Part shown: positions 16,034-23,804 of the stretch, piece by piece | Layout: every line of letters starts with the position of its first letter | How positions within the stretch are numbered: position 1 is the first letter of the stretch | Virus record (IMG/VR): IMGVR_UViG_3300005511_000897 | Location: 1 to 38,761 of that record | Direction: 5' to 3' (one strand) | Length of the DNA: 38,761 bases | Source of the DNA: a virus | Translations under genes and position numbers: made by a program | Notes under the pieces: model-generated | The model's input: only the letters and a program-made list of their open reading frames with translations | Databases searched by the model: none | What the model was told of the DNA's origin: nothing

Positions 16034-16357
16034 TCAGCAGTCCGGCCACCACCGATGCGGCTCTGCCAGGTCGTTGAATCCGTGCGGAATCGGTGCAAGC
16101 TGAGCGTCCGTCACGTCCTCACGATTTACGTTCCAGTGGCCGATCAAAAGCAACAGTGCAAGCGCAACGTCGGCGTCCAATACCAGCGCATTGGCCGGCG
16201 TCGGCGTAGGGAGATCGTCTTGGCTCTTGAACAGGCTGCGACCGGTGCGGTACTCGAATCGACGCACCGCAGCGCGCAAATAGCGCGTCAGCAATGCGTC
16301 GCTCGTGTCCTCCGGCTCGATGTTCAACTGCGAACGAATTTCATCGAGTTCGAGCAT
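16034..16357 (-). CDS. HK97 gp6-like head-tail connector
   Basis: 107-aa protein with the helical pattern of gp6-like connectors: EIRSQLNIEPEDTSDALLTRYLRAAVRRFEYRTGRSLF (described: an I-R-x-x-L helix, acidic loop, then A-A-x-x-x-E-x-x-T-G), followed by ALALLLLIGHWNVNRE, a hallmark helix with the W-Y/N motif. The C-terminus ends with FNDLAEPHRWW. It forms a ring under the portal. It starts 38 bases after the capsid gene and is the first of the connector genes. Confidence 0.87.
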   Translation of the reverse strand: MLELDEIRSQLNIEPEDTSDALLTRYLRAAVRRFEYRTGRSLFKSQDDLPTPTPANALVLDADVALALLLLIGHWNVNREDVTDAQLAPIPHGFNDLAEPHRWWPDC

Positions 16358-16395
16358 TGATCACAGCGGCCCGGTTGCCCAGGCGCGCTCCTCGT

Positions 16396-17619
16396 TTAGG
16401 CCGTCTTACCCTGGAGTGCTTTCACGGCGGCGCTATCTTGCAGCACGCACCCGAAGCGGTGGAAAGCCAGGAAGCCGGTCTGGTCGAACTCGGCATACCG
16501 CTCCACCAGACGCTTGAGCGCCATGTATCGAACGCGACGGATGACGAACTGGGCGAAGTCGCCGGCATAGACGAACTTAGCGCCAGCGGCAATCGACGGA
16601 ATGGCTTGGTCTATAACGTACTGGTACTTCAGCAGGCGGGCGGGCGCGCTGGCGTCCAGGCCCGGGATCCACAGCGGCCGGCCGTTTCCGTCCTCCATTT
16701 CCTCCAGGGCTTCCAGCGTCGCGTCGTTGAACGCTAGGCGGAACTGGGGCGCGTTGCGGTATGCCGGGTCCACCGAGTGAATCAGCGCATTGACTTCCTT
16801 CCAGTTGAAGGTGCCAGCCGCGGCAGTCTGCTTGCCCACGGCAGCCGACGCGGCCAAACCCTTCGGTTGAGTCGGGTTGCCTGCACCGGTGCCCAGCACC
16901 AGCAGACGGGCCTCCGTGCGCCCAATACGCGAGCCAACGCGGCCGGCCAGGAAGGTTTCCATGTCAATGCCGGTGTCGTTCAGCAATTCATTGGACACGC
17001 GAATGACCTTCGAACTCAGCTTCTGCGCGCCCAGGGTACCCATGCCGAAATCCACGTCGGCTTCGCTGGCCTCGCTGTTTTCGCCGAGCAGTTCGCCTTC
17101 GTCGTTCGTGCCATCGCTGGTGGGCCACTCGATGGGATTACCCGAGTCCGTGTACAGCACCTGAGCCACGCTCGCGATGCCGCCGTACTGCTTCAACGAC
17201 TCGACCACTTTGGCCTGGAACGTGGTCGGGACGGTGTAGCCGCCCTTTTCCGGAACCGAGCCGCCTTGCGCACGCGTTTCCGACAGCAGCTTGCGCTCCT
17301 CGGAAGTCAGTTCACCGACGCCATGGCGGACGAACTTATCGAATGCGATGGAGCGCTTCTCCTCGTCACCTCCCTTGCCGGCGGCGGCGGCCGCGCGCGC
17401 GGCCAGCTCGGTGACGTTATCGTCGACGTAGCGCTGTTCGACAGCACGCACCTCGTCTTCACGCTCGATCTGCTCGTCCAGCTTCTTCAGATCGGCCTTC
17501 ATGCCCTCCCATTTCGAGCGCTGCTCGTCTCCCCAGGCATTCTCGCCTTGGGCATCGTGGAGTGCGCGCATTTCGGCCGCGATGCGCGCACGCTTTTGCT
17601 TTAGTTCAGCTTGGGACAT
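16396..17619 (-). CDS. Major capsid protein, HK97 family
   Basis: 407-aa HK97-fold capsid protein. The first about 100 residues are Lys/Glu/Arg-rich and coiled coil (the scaffolding delta domain normally removed by the prohead protease encoded just upstream). The mature part begins around residue 105-115 and contains the segments GGYTVPTTFQAKVVESL and AFHRFGCVLQDSAAVKALQG near the C-terminus, typical of the family. The start at 17619 has a textbook GGAGG ribosome site four bases ahead; a longer open frame upstream runs into the protease gene and is rejected. Length is in the usual range (about 380-420). Confidence 0.94.
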   Translation of the reverse strand: MSQAELKQKRARIAAEMRALHDAQGENAWGDEQRSKWEGMKADLKKLDEQIEREDEVRAVEQRYVDDNVTELAARAAAAAGKGGDEEKRSIAFDKFVRHGVGELTSEERKLLSETRAQGGSVPEKGGYTVPTTFQAKVVESLKQYGGIASVAQVLYTDSGNPIEWPTSDGTNDEGELLGENSEASEADVDFGMGTLGAQKLSSKVIRVSNELLNDTGIDMETFLAGRVGSRIGRTEARLLVLGTGAGNPTQPKGLAASAAVGKQTAAAGTFNWKEVNALIHSVDPAYRNAPQFRLAFNDATLEALEEMEDGNGRPLWIPGLDASAPARLLKYQYVIDQAIPSIAAGAKFVYAGDFAQFVIRRVRYMALKRLVERYAEFDQTGFLAFHRFGCVLQDSAAVKALQGKTA

Positions 17620-17630
17620 AAGTCCTCCGT

Positions 17631-18248
17631 TCAAATATTGATGAGATCGAGAAAGCGCTCGCGTGCGCGACGCTCGTTGACGGCCTTTGCGGCCAGATCC
17701 TGGGCGCATTCGGTCCGCTTTTTCCAGCTGTCCAGCGAGCGCTGGGCGGCATGGCTTTCCCCATAAGCCGGGTAGGTCACCGGCGACACGTCGCGCAGTT
17801 CCGCCAGCTTGTGGATAGTCCGGACAATCAGGTCACCTTCCCGGCGCCATTCATCACCATCGGGTGCGACCCGGAAACCGAAGCTCGAACCGTTGAGGTC
17901 GCCCCGCTTGAGCGGCGTGAGCACCAAATCGCGCACGGTTTGCGTGTCCGGGGGATCGATGGTGTAAGCCAAGCCACGCGTATCAACCTCCAGGCGCAAC
18001 GTATTGCTGCTGGTGCGGCCGAGCACGAAGTTCGGGTCATGGTTAAAAAGCGCCCGCACGTCATTTCCGAGAACGTCATCGAAAGCGCCAGGGGCGATTT
18101 CCTCAACGAAGGTGCCAAAAATGAGCGCGCTGCGCGTGTTGAATACTGCGCCGTAGCCAAAAATCTGCGGGCGCGCGTTTTCGCCTTCGCCGGACGTGCG
18201 AAGCTCGCACGGCTGACTGGTCAGCGTGCGCAATTCCAGGTCTTTCAT
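17631..18248 (-). CDS. Prohead protease, HK97 family (S78)
   Basis: 205-aa protease that matures the capsid by cutting the delta domain and itself. The family catalytic His is seen in FNHDP (His70) and the nucleophilic Ser in the GSSFGFRV block (Ser121 or Ser122). The C-terminal LRDVSPVTYPAY segment near residues 149-160 is highly characteristic. It lies between portal and capsid genes with 9 and 11 base gaps. The highly charged C-terminal tail after about residue 165 is probably auto-processed. Length and order are normal. Confidence 0.93.
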   Translation of the reverse strand: MKDLELRTLTSQPCELRTSGEGENARPQIFGYGAVFNTRSALIFGTFVEEIAPGAFDDVLGNDVRALFNHDPNFVLGRTSSNTLRLEVDTRGLAYTIDPPDTQTVRDLVLTPLKRGDLNGSSFGFRVAPDGDEWRREGDLIVRTIHKLAELRDVSPVTYPAYGESHAAQRSLDSWKKRTECAQDLAAKAVNERRARERFLDLINI

Positions 18249-18257
18249 GGGGAATCC

Positions 18258-19481
18258 CTATTGGATGGGGGGTGGTGCCGGCGTTTTGCCGACCTCGGAG
18301 GCCGGCTTAGCGTTGACGCTGATCAACAACTCGGAGAGCGTGTCACGCGGACTGAGGTCTTCCAGGGCGCGAACCTCATTGCGGTCCATCCAGCCATCGG
18401 TAATGGCGTAGTGGTAAAACTCCGCGCGCTCTTTCGGCGTGCCGCGCAGCAGGGCCGCCAGGTTTAGCTTCACGTAGTACCCAGCGCGTCGTTCCGCAGG
18501 GGTGAACAGCTTGCAGTTCATTTCCTGCTCCCAATTCACTGCCCAAGGCATCATCGAGTACCGAACAAAGCGGATGCTCTGCTCGGTGATATTGGCGTTG
18601 GTCGCGCGCTCCAAGTCATTGATCATGTCCGCGGGCACGTTGTAGATGGCCGCGATCTCGGTCCGGTTCATCTTTCGGGTTTCGAGAAACTGGGCTGCCT
18701 CCGGCGGGATGGTCAGCGCACGGTAGTCAAGGTCAGCGGGCAGCAGGAGGGTCTTGTTCTCAGATTGCACCAGCCGGCTGACCGCCTTCTTCCAAAACTC
18801 CTTCAAACGCTCCCAGCCCGGCACGCTCAGGTCGCCTTTCACGGTCAGCACGCCGGTCGGACGGCCTCCACCCTCGAAAAAATCCCGCCCGTAGCGCTGT
18901 GCCGCAAGGCCCAGGCCAAGCATTTCCGAATGCTGCTGGATAATGCTCTTGCCCATTCGCCCAGTGGAACCCAACGCGCGCACGTGCAACATGTCCTCAG
19001 GGGCGACAGCGAAGGCTTGGCCGTCCTCGTCGATGGTGCTGTATACGTACCTGCCGGCGGGTTTTATCAGCGTCGTGGACCATGGGACACAAAATTCGAG
19101 GCTTCGCAACTCGCCAGAGCGGCGCCGCACAATACGCGTGTATCCGTTCCCCCAGCCGAGGATGTGATTCTGCTTCGTTTCACGCCACTTGTAGCTGGTC
19201 TGCCACTCGTTCGGCTTGGAGTGCACCAGGTCAAAAGCCGGGTGGTCCGTAGCGGCCTCGATTTTGACGCCCTGCTTCCGCAGGACCACGGCGGGCAGTT
19301 GAGCGACGTTGCTCGACAGCACGTAGTGGCATGAGTACACGGCGGAGAGCGTCATCGCGCTGTCTGGGGAGACATGAATCCGGCGACCTTCGCCGTGCAA
19401 ATACTCCTGCAGGTTCTGTCCGGTCAGCGGAACGTCGGGGTTTTCGAGGCTGCGGCCCTCGAAGAGGCTTGATAGGATCAT
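18258..19481 (-). CDS. Portal protein, HK97 family
   Basis: 407-aa portal subunit of the HK97 type, forming the dodecameric ring for DNA entry and exit. Family blocks visible include YSCHYVLSSNVAQLP near residue 55, HPAFDLVHSKPNEWQT near 80, GRDFFEGGGRPTGVL near 205 and TEIAAIYNVPADMI near 275, followed by LFTPAERRAGYYVKLN near 325. The ATG overlaps the stop of the 51-aa membrane protein (ATGA). Gene order TerL, small membrane protein, portal, protease, capsid is the standard HK97 head module. Confidence 0.94.
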   Translation of the reverse strand: MILSSLFEGRSLENPDVPLTGQNLQEYLHGEGRRIHVSPDSAMTLSAVYSCHYVLSSNVAQLPAVVLRKQGVKIEAATDHPAFDLVHSKPNEWQTSYKWRETKQNHILGWGNGYTRIVRRRSGELRSLEFCVPWSTTLIKPAGRYVYSTIDEDGQAFAVAPEDMLHVRALGSTGRMGKSIIQQHSEMLGLGLAAQRYGRDFFEGGGRPTGVLTVKGDLSVPGWERLKEFWKKAVSRLVQSENKTLLLPADLDYRALTIPPEAAQFLETRKMNRTEIAAIYNVPADMINDLERATNANITEQSIRFVRYSMMPWAVNWEQEMNCKLFTPAERRAGYYVKLNLAALLRGTPKERAEFYHYAITDGWMDRNEVRALEDLSPRDTLSELLISVNAKPASEVGKTPAPPPIQ

Positions 19482-19633
19482 TTCGATCCCCGGCCAGCAG
19501 CGGCAAGCGCCAACACGAGCGCAATGGCCCCGCAGACGATCATCGCTGGATCAGGGCCAAATTGAAGCCATATCCCGGTCGTCATGCTGCCAAATCCCGC
19601 AATCCCGATCGCGTCAATCATCAAATTCTTCAT
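19478..19633 (-). CDS. 51-aa membrane protein between TerL and portal
   Basis: A short gene filling the whole interval between terminase and portal. It begins with ATG at 19633, one base after the TerL stop, and its TGA overlaps the portal ATG. Translation starts MKNLMIDAIGIAGFGSMTTG and contains two hydrophobic segments (about residues 5-22 and 29-44), the second Ala/Leu/Val rich, with a basic end RGSK. Its exact nesting between neighbours makes it very likely real. Small membrane proteins at this site occur in other HK97-like phages, but their function is not known to me. Confidence 0.75.
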   Translation of the reverse strand: MKNLMIDAIGIAGFGSMTTGIWLQFGPDPAMIVCGAIALVLALAAAGRGSK

Positions 19634-21358
19634 TTATCCCACCAGAATGTCGTCTTCGGTAAGGCTCTCAAGCACCGAACGTGGCGCCGCCGCCAGCATC
19701 GCGCGCCCAATTGCCATGATCAACGCCACGGCACCGTCAATCTTGTTGTCGTTGCCCTGCTTAATCGGCCTCACAACGTCGTCATTTCCTGGAAGAAACT
19801 TGCCGATGACGTTGCCGATACACCAAGTCATGATCGGGTTTCCGTCATGATGGAACCGGCCAGACTGAATCGCAGCCTCCAATTCCTTCATCGGGTCGCT
19901 CATGTTGGTGTAGTTCTGCACGATGGTGACCGGCGTAAGGCCATCGTCGTCTAGATGGTGGGAAAGGTTGGTTGCGCCGCTAGGGTCGATGGCAGACTGG
20001 TCCACCGGATTGGTCGTATTGGCGTCCACGGCCTCCGCATGGATCTCGCGGTAGTCGATTTCCGCGCCCGGTGTGGTGTACAGGTGGCCACTGTTGATCC
20101 ATTTCTGGAAACGCTCGACCATCCTACGGTTATCGCTGTCGTTTGCCGTGTCCTCCGGCACCCAGAACCGAGGCGCAACACAGAAGTAATGCCGCTTCCC
20201 GTCGATATCCCGAGTGAACACGCGTGCCATGCTGTTCATGTCCAACTTTCGCGCCAGGTCGAACGCCAGAATGCACCGGGTGCCGGCGAAATCCTCTAGG
20301 CACAGCGATTCGTCCTTGCATTTCTCCCACTGAGCGAGGTTGAAATAGCCCGTCTTAGCGGTGACCCATACGTTCAAGTGCTTCGTCTTGAACACGTTGG
20401 TGAAGCGCGCCTGCTTTATTGCGCGTTGCTGCTGGCTGGCAAGGTATTCAGCGTAGACCGAAACCCCCATATTGGGGTTTGCCTTCGCCAACACCGCCGG
20501 GTCTGTCCAGTCATCGCCCTCATCAAGAGTCCAGATCCATCCGAACAGTTCATCGTTGGGCACCAGGCCCGTGAGCATCTCGACAACTTCGCGGCGCTTG
20601 TCGTAGCAGGGACCCTCGATATTTGCCCCTGCCGTAGTGATGATGAACATGAGGGGCTGCCGGCGCGCGCCCATACCAGTCAGCATCGTTTCGTACAACG
20701 CTGCGGAATCGTGCTCGTGATACTCGTCAACGATCGAGCAGGACGGTGAAGCTCCATCCCCCGGGTTACCGATGATGGGTTCGAACCTGCTTCCATCTTC
20801 CGGGCGGGTCAGCGCCTGCGCGTTGACTTCGATTCCAAGGTACTCGACCAGTTGGGGTGAGCGCTGAACCATCAGCCGCGCAGGTCGGAAGACTTCCCAA
20901 GCTTGCTTCTCTGTCGTCGCGCCGGAATATACCTCTGCGCCGAACTCGTTGTCCGCGGCGAACATGGCGATGCCGACGCCGGCCGCGATGACGCTCTTGC
21001 CGTTCTTGCGGGGCACCTCCCAATAAGATTCACGATATCGGCGCAGGCCGCCCTTTTTGTGGACCCAACCGAATGTGCAGCCCAGACCGAATTTCTGCCA
21101 CGGTTCCAAGACCACGAGCTGCCGCTTGAAAGCCCATTCGCCCTTGGTGTGGGGCATAAGCTCGACCATGGTGAGCTTCTTCTCAGCCTCCGCAGCATTG
21201 AAGCGGTATGGGTACTTCGCGGACTTCGACGCGGCCAGGTCGTCAAGATGTCGCTGGCAGGCCAGCATCACGTAGCGGCAGGCGGGTACTCGGCCTTTGA
21301 CTACATCTTTTGCGAATTTCAGCGCCTGCGCTACCCGGGGATACTGGGGCGCCGCCAT
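19634..21358 (-). CDS. Terminase large subunit
   Basis: 574-aa packaging motor. The N-terminal ATPase has a Walker A-like PRKNGKS (about residues 116-122) and Walker B SIVDE with Asp211-Glu212; the C-terminal RNase H-like nuclease begins with the CILAFDLA strand carrying Asp367. This pattern is that of HK97/P27-type large subunits that pair with a P27-family small subunit, encoded three bases upstream. It cuts concatemeric phage DNA and pumps it into the prohead. Length is typical for the family (about 560-580). Confidence 0.94.
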   Translation of the reverse strand: MAAPQYPRVAQALKFAKDVVKGRVPACRYVMLACQRHLDDLAASKSAKYPYRFNAAEAEKKLTMVELMPHTKGEWAFKRQLVVLEPWQKFGLGCTFGWVHKKGGLRRYRESYWEVPRKNGKSVIAAGVGIAMFAADNEFGAEVYSGATTEKQAWEVFRPARLMVQRSPQLVEYLGIEVNAQALTRPEDGSRFEPIIGNPGDGASPSCSIVDEYHEHDSAALYETMLTGMGARRQPLMFIITTAGANIEGPCYDKRREVVEMLTGLVPNDELFGWIWTLDEGDDWTDPAVLAKANPNMGVSVYAEYLASQQQRAIKQARFTNVFKTKHLNVWVTAKTGYFNLAQWEKCKDESLCLEDFAGTRCILAFDLARKLDMNSMARVFTRDIDGKRHYFCVAPRFWVPEDTANDSDNRRMVERFQKWINSGHLYTTPGAEIDYREIHAEAVDANTTNPVDQSAIDPSGATNLSHHLDDDGLTPVTIVQNYTNMSDPMKELEAAIQSGRFHHDGNPIMTWCIGNVIGKFLPGNDDVVRPIKQGNDNKIDGAVALIMAIGRAMLAAAPRSVLESLTEDDILVG

Positions 21359-21361
21359 GGG

Positions 21362-21844
21362 TTACGTCCCGCCGATTAGCGCGGCAAACGGATTGGCGGC
21401 TCCTGGCTTCCTCGGGCCAGTCAGACGCTGCCGGCTGGACGGATCTAGCCCAAGCATGGTTCCGTAGCTAGCCATCTGCTTAACTGCTTCGTTCTTGGCT
21501 GTCAGAGCGGGATTCTTTACGGATCCTCCCTGGGCACCATCCACGACCAACCCCTTCGCGGCGATGTCCCGCTCCGCTTCGCGGAACTGGTTATAGGCCG
21601 CGCAGTAGACTTCCAGATTCTGAACATCTGTGGACATGATGAGGCGTTGCTTGCAAAGCTGCGGCACCACGACTTCCCAAAGCGCGCGACCGTACTCGCC
21701 CATCCATTCCGGACAATCGATGGTCTGAACCAAGTCGAAATTCGGCTGTTCGGTATTCAATTTGCGCTTGCCCGGATTGCCGGCCGCCAGCTTTTTCTCT
21801 ACCGGCTTGGCCTTGCGCCCGGAGCGCCCTGCAACTCCGGGCAT
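21362..21844 (-). CDS. Terminase small subunit, P27 family
   Basis: 160-aa protein with the typical P27-type beginning GRSGRKAKP, then KLAAGNPGKRKLN and a helical middle (YGRALWEVVVPQLCKQRLI), ending in a Ser/Arg/Pro-rich tail. It recognises the packaging site and regulates the large subunit. I choose the ATG at 21844 because a GGAG site lies six bases upstream; the in-frame ATG at 21856 overlaps that site. The 199-base gap between its start and the HNH gene is the usual place of cos in such phages. Confidence 0.9.
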   Translation of the reverse strand: MPGVAGRSGRKAKPVEKKLAAGNPGKRKLNTEQPNFDLVQTIDCPEWMGEYGRALWEVVVPQLCKQRLIMSTDVQNLEVYCAAYNQFREAERDIAAKGLVVDGAQGGSVKNPALTAKNEAVKQMASYGTMLGLDPSSRQRLTGPRKPGAANPFAALIGGT

Positions 21845-22043
21845 GGTCTTCTCCATAGGTCAAGGACGGCGCTCCGAAGTGCGCAGGTCCAATTTCATTT
21901 TTCGCGGGCGTAAAAATCTGACGGAACGGGCCGTCCTATGTGCCGCCTGCCCCAAGGATGGACCCACCCCCCCATCCCAGACAGGGCCTGGGTCGCACCA
22001 GGAGGGCCGTGGTGGCACGACTGGCATCGAGGTGACGCGACGC
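21845..22043. other. Non-coding gap between HNH and TerS; candidate packaging (cos) region
   Basis: A 199-base interval without a supported gene. It includes a run of seven C near 21967-21973 and several GC-rich short inverted repeats, but no recognisable cos consensus. In HK97-type phages with HNH-TerS-TerL order, the packaging site is commonly located here, so this is a positional proposal only. Confidence 0.25.
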
Positions 22044-22424
22044 CTACTCCCTCAGCCGGGCGCGCCCACGCGCGCTCTCGCGGGCAGTCTTCCGCCGGTG
22101 GCAGTCGACGTTGATCGCGGACAGGTTGACCGGGTCGTCGGTGCCGCCCTCACCCTTCGGGATCTTGTGGTCCACCTCGGTCGCGGGCAGCACGCGGCCC
22201 GTACGCGCGCATTCGTCACACCGACACAGATGGCGGTCACGCTTCAAGACCAGCTCGCGGACACGATCCCAGGCCGCGCCATACCCACGCTGGTGGCGGG
22301 TGCCGCGCTGGTGGACCAACCGCCAGCCCGTCGCCTCGGCGGCATGGGCCTCGCAATAGCCAGGCGTGCGTACCAGCGCGCCGCAGCCACGGTGGCGGCA
22401 TGGGAACAAAGAACGTCGAGTCAT
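22044..22424 (-). CDS. HNH endonuclease of the packaging module
   Basis: 126-aa HNH nuclease. An N-terminal small zinc-binding part has Cys9, Cys14 and Cys24 with His27; a second Cys cluster CRCDEC (67-72) precedes the catalytic block ATEVDHKIPKGEGG with Asp84-His85, then NLSAINVDCHRRKT with Asn100 and His109. HNH proteins next to the terminase are required for cos cleavage and packaging in HK97-like phages. The start at 22424 (MTRRSLFPC) is chosen because the upstream frame runs antisense through hicA. It is the first gene of the late operon. Confidence 0.9.
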   Translation of the reverse strand: MTRRSLFPCRHRGCGALVRTPGYCEAHAAEATGWRLVHQRGTRHQRGYGAAWDRVRELVLKRDRHLCRCDECARTGRVLPATEVDHKIPKGEGGTDDPVNLSAINVDCHRRKTARESARGRARLRE

Positions 22425-22431
22425 TGATTTG

Positions 22432-22470
22432 TTGTGTACTTCTACACAATGAGTGTGTATAATTACACAC
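22432..22470 (+). promoter_or_regulatory. hicAB promoter with two palindromic operators
   Basis: Two inverted repeats lie side by side: TTGTGTA CTTC TACACAA (22432-22449) and GTGTGTA TAAT TACACAC (22453-22470), with centres 21 bases apart, i.e. two DNA turns on the same face. A perfect -10 TATAAT is at 22458-22463, inside the second palindrome, with a weak -35 TGTACT 17 bases upstream. HicB carries a ribbon-helix-helix domain and HicA-HicB complexes bind such palindromes to autorepress. The second repeat abuts the hicA ATG, so bound HicB would sit on the transcription start. Confidence 0.75.
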
Positions 22471-22653
22471 ATGGACAGCGCAAAACTCATCAAGCAAATC
22501 AAGGCGGACGGCTGGTTCCTGGTGCATACCGTCGGGTCGCACCACCAGTTCAAGCATCCAACCAAGCCTGGCAAGGTTACGGTGCCACATCCCAAGAAAG
22601 ATTTGCCATCAGGGACCGTACACAGCATCCTCAAGCAAGCGGGCCTGAAGTAA
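22471..22653 (+). CDS. hicA: HicA-family toxin (mRNA interferase)
   Basis: 60-aa toxin with the dsRBD-like HicA fold. It reads MDSAKLIKQIKADGW, then the VGSHHQFKHP block with the catalytic His24/25, and ends with TVHSILKQAGLK, all hallmark features. HicA cleaves mRNA and is neutralised by HicB encoded 25 bases downstream. The ATG at 22471 lies directly after the operator and only about 8 bases beyond the -10 element, so the transcript may be leaderless or nearly so; a GTG six codons upstream is possible but lies in the operator. The module probably stabilises the prophage in lysogens or acts in defence. Confidence 0.92.
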   Translation: MDSAKLIKQIKADGWFLVHTVGSHHQFKHPTKPGKVTVPHPKKDLPSGTVHSILKQAGLK

Positions 22654-22678
22654 GCGAGTCCAAGAATAGGAGAAAGAA

Positions 22679-23068
22679 ATGCTTTATCCCGTCTACGTTC
22701 ACAAGGAAGGCGAGTCCGCCTACGGCGTCACCTTCCCTGATTTCCCGGGCTGCTTTGCCGCATCCGATGAACTGCAAGGCATCCCAGCCGCCTCGCAGGA
22801 GGCAGTCGAAGCGCACTTCTATGGCGATGAGGCCGGCGTGCCCGCACCGTCCACGCCGGAGAAGTGGCAGGGAGAGGCCGACTACCAGGGTGGCTACTGG
22901 ATGCTGGTTGAAATCGACCTGTCCAAGATCAGCACCAAAGCCGTGCGCCTGAACATTAGCCTGCCGGAAAATCTGGTGCATCGCATCGATAAGGCCGCCA
23001 ATGATCGCCGCTTGTCTCGCTCAGCGTTTCTCGCATTAGCGGCCGAGCACGAAATGACTGCGCACTGA
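22679..23068 (+). CDS. hicB: HicB-family antitoxin
   Basis: 129-aa antitoxin. The N-terminal part (about 1-75) is the partially degraded RNase H-like HicB fold: MLYPVYVHKEGESAYGVTFP, then DFPGCFAASDEL. The C-terminal part (about 88-128) is a ribbon-helix-helix DNA-binding domain: KAVRLNISLPENLVHRIDKA followed by SRSAFLALAA. It should bind and block HicA and repress the promoter at the two palindromes upstream of hicA. A ribosome site AGGAG lies upstream of the ATG. The gene is convergent with an unknown minus-strand gene, separated by a hairpin. Confidence 0.92.
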   Translation: MLYPVYVHKEGESAYGVTFPDFPGCFAASDELQGIPAASQEAVEAHFYGDEAGVPAPSTPEKWQGEADYQGGYWMLVEIDLSKISTKAVRLNISLPENLVHRIDKAANDRRLSRSAFLALAAEHEMTAH

Positions 23069-23110
23069 CCTCAGCCACGCCGGGGGAGGCTTGTCTACGA
23101 GTGGCCGTTC

Positions 23111-23141
23111 GCATAAGAAAGGCCACCAGAAATGGTGGCCT
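23111..23141 (-). terminator. Terminator between hicB and the minus-strand gene
   Basis: A perfect nine-pair stem AGGCCACCA / TGGTGGCCT (23120-23128 with 23133-23141), closed by GAAA on the plus strand and TTTC on the minus strand. It is followed on the minus strand by TTCTT. It probably terminates the minus-strand gene at 23161 and may stop hicAB transcripts as well. Confidence 0.7.
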
Positions 23142-23160
23142 AAACATTCTCAAAACGAGA

Positions 23161-23664
23161 CTATTTCTTGGTATTGATCGTCTTGATGAAACTGGACAAG
23201 TAGTCCTCAATACGCGCTTTGATTCCCTGCGGAACCTCCGCGCTGCCCAAATCAGCGGACGGGATGATATCTTTGGGCGAACCGCCGTGCTTTGCGTGAG
23301 CGCGTGCGCTGACTCGAATCTGAAGATCCTGTCTAACGACGACCTTTATGACATAAGTATCATCGTCGACAATACCAAAACTGGAATGCGACCGACTGCC
23401 CACTTTTCTTTTCAAGTCCAGCCGCGCACCGGCCTCAGGAACTTGCTCGTCCTCCACGACGAAACACGTTGCCTCAAACCCTAAATCCATCGCGTCAGTC
23501 GCTTCGTCTTCCAAGCAAGAGAGAATCACAGCTAGTGCGTCGATTGCACGCTGCTTGATTTCGTCAAGCCCTTCTTTACGCTTCCGCGCTGCTGCTTGTT
23601 CAGCCGACAATCGCGCCGATTCGATGTCTTGTTGTTCCTTCGCGTACCGTTTAAATGCACCCAT
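23161..23664 (-). CDS. Unknown 167-aa protein, isolated between terminators
   Basis: No family recognised. The first about 60 residues are Lys/Glu/Arg/Ala-rich and predicted coiled coil (YAKEQQDIESARLSAEQAA), the C-terminal about 100 residues are mixed alpha/beta, ending TINTKK. It starts at 23664 behind a GGAGG ribosome site. It has a terminator-like hairpin on each side (23713-23744 and 23120-23141), so it is probably its own transcription unit. It is also visibly more AT-rich than neighbours. Such a stand-alone gene beside hicAB looks like lysogen-expressed cargo. Function unknown. Confidence 0.6.
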   Translation of the reverse strand: MGAFKRYAKEQQDIESARLSAEQAAARKRKEGLDEIKQRAIDALAVILSCLEDEATDAMDLGFEATCFVVEDEQVPEAGARLDLKRKVGSRSHSSFGIVDDDTYVIKVVVRQDLQIRVSARAHAKHGGSPKDIIPSADLGSAEVPQGIKARIEDYLSSFIKTINTKK

Positions 23665-23712
23665 CGCCGCCTCCATAGAAAGTTAGAGGTTGTATCACGC
23701 GGCGCAGGAATG

Positions 23713-23745
23713 AAAAAGCCCCGACAGTCTGGTCAAGGCTTTTTT
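23713..23745. terminator. Bidirectional terminator after the early leftward operon
   Basis: Stem AAAAAGCC / GGCTTTTT (23713-23720 with 23737-23744) around a 16-base loop that can form three further pairs. T-runs follow on both strands, so it can work in both directions. On the minus strand it lies 60 bases after the last early gene (stop at 23805), where a late antiterminator would have to act. Confidence 0.7.
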
Positions 23746-23804
23746 CTACGGACTGATTCACCGTATCAGGTAAGACTCTATTTTGAGGGGGAAATTCCCA
23801 ATGC

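Noticed and set aside
16777-17604. Plus-strand open frame of 275 codons opposite the capsid gene
   Set aside because: Antisense to the HK97 capsid gene, with a low-complexity Arg/Leu/Gly composition and no ribosome site.
19331-19954. Plus-strand open frame of 207 codons opposite portal and terminase
   Set aside because: It is antisense to three tightly packed head genes with clear family motifs and has no supporting signal.
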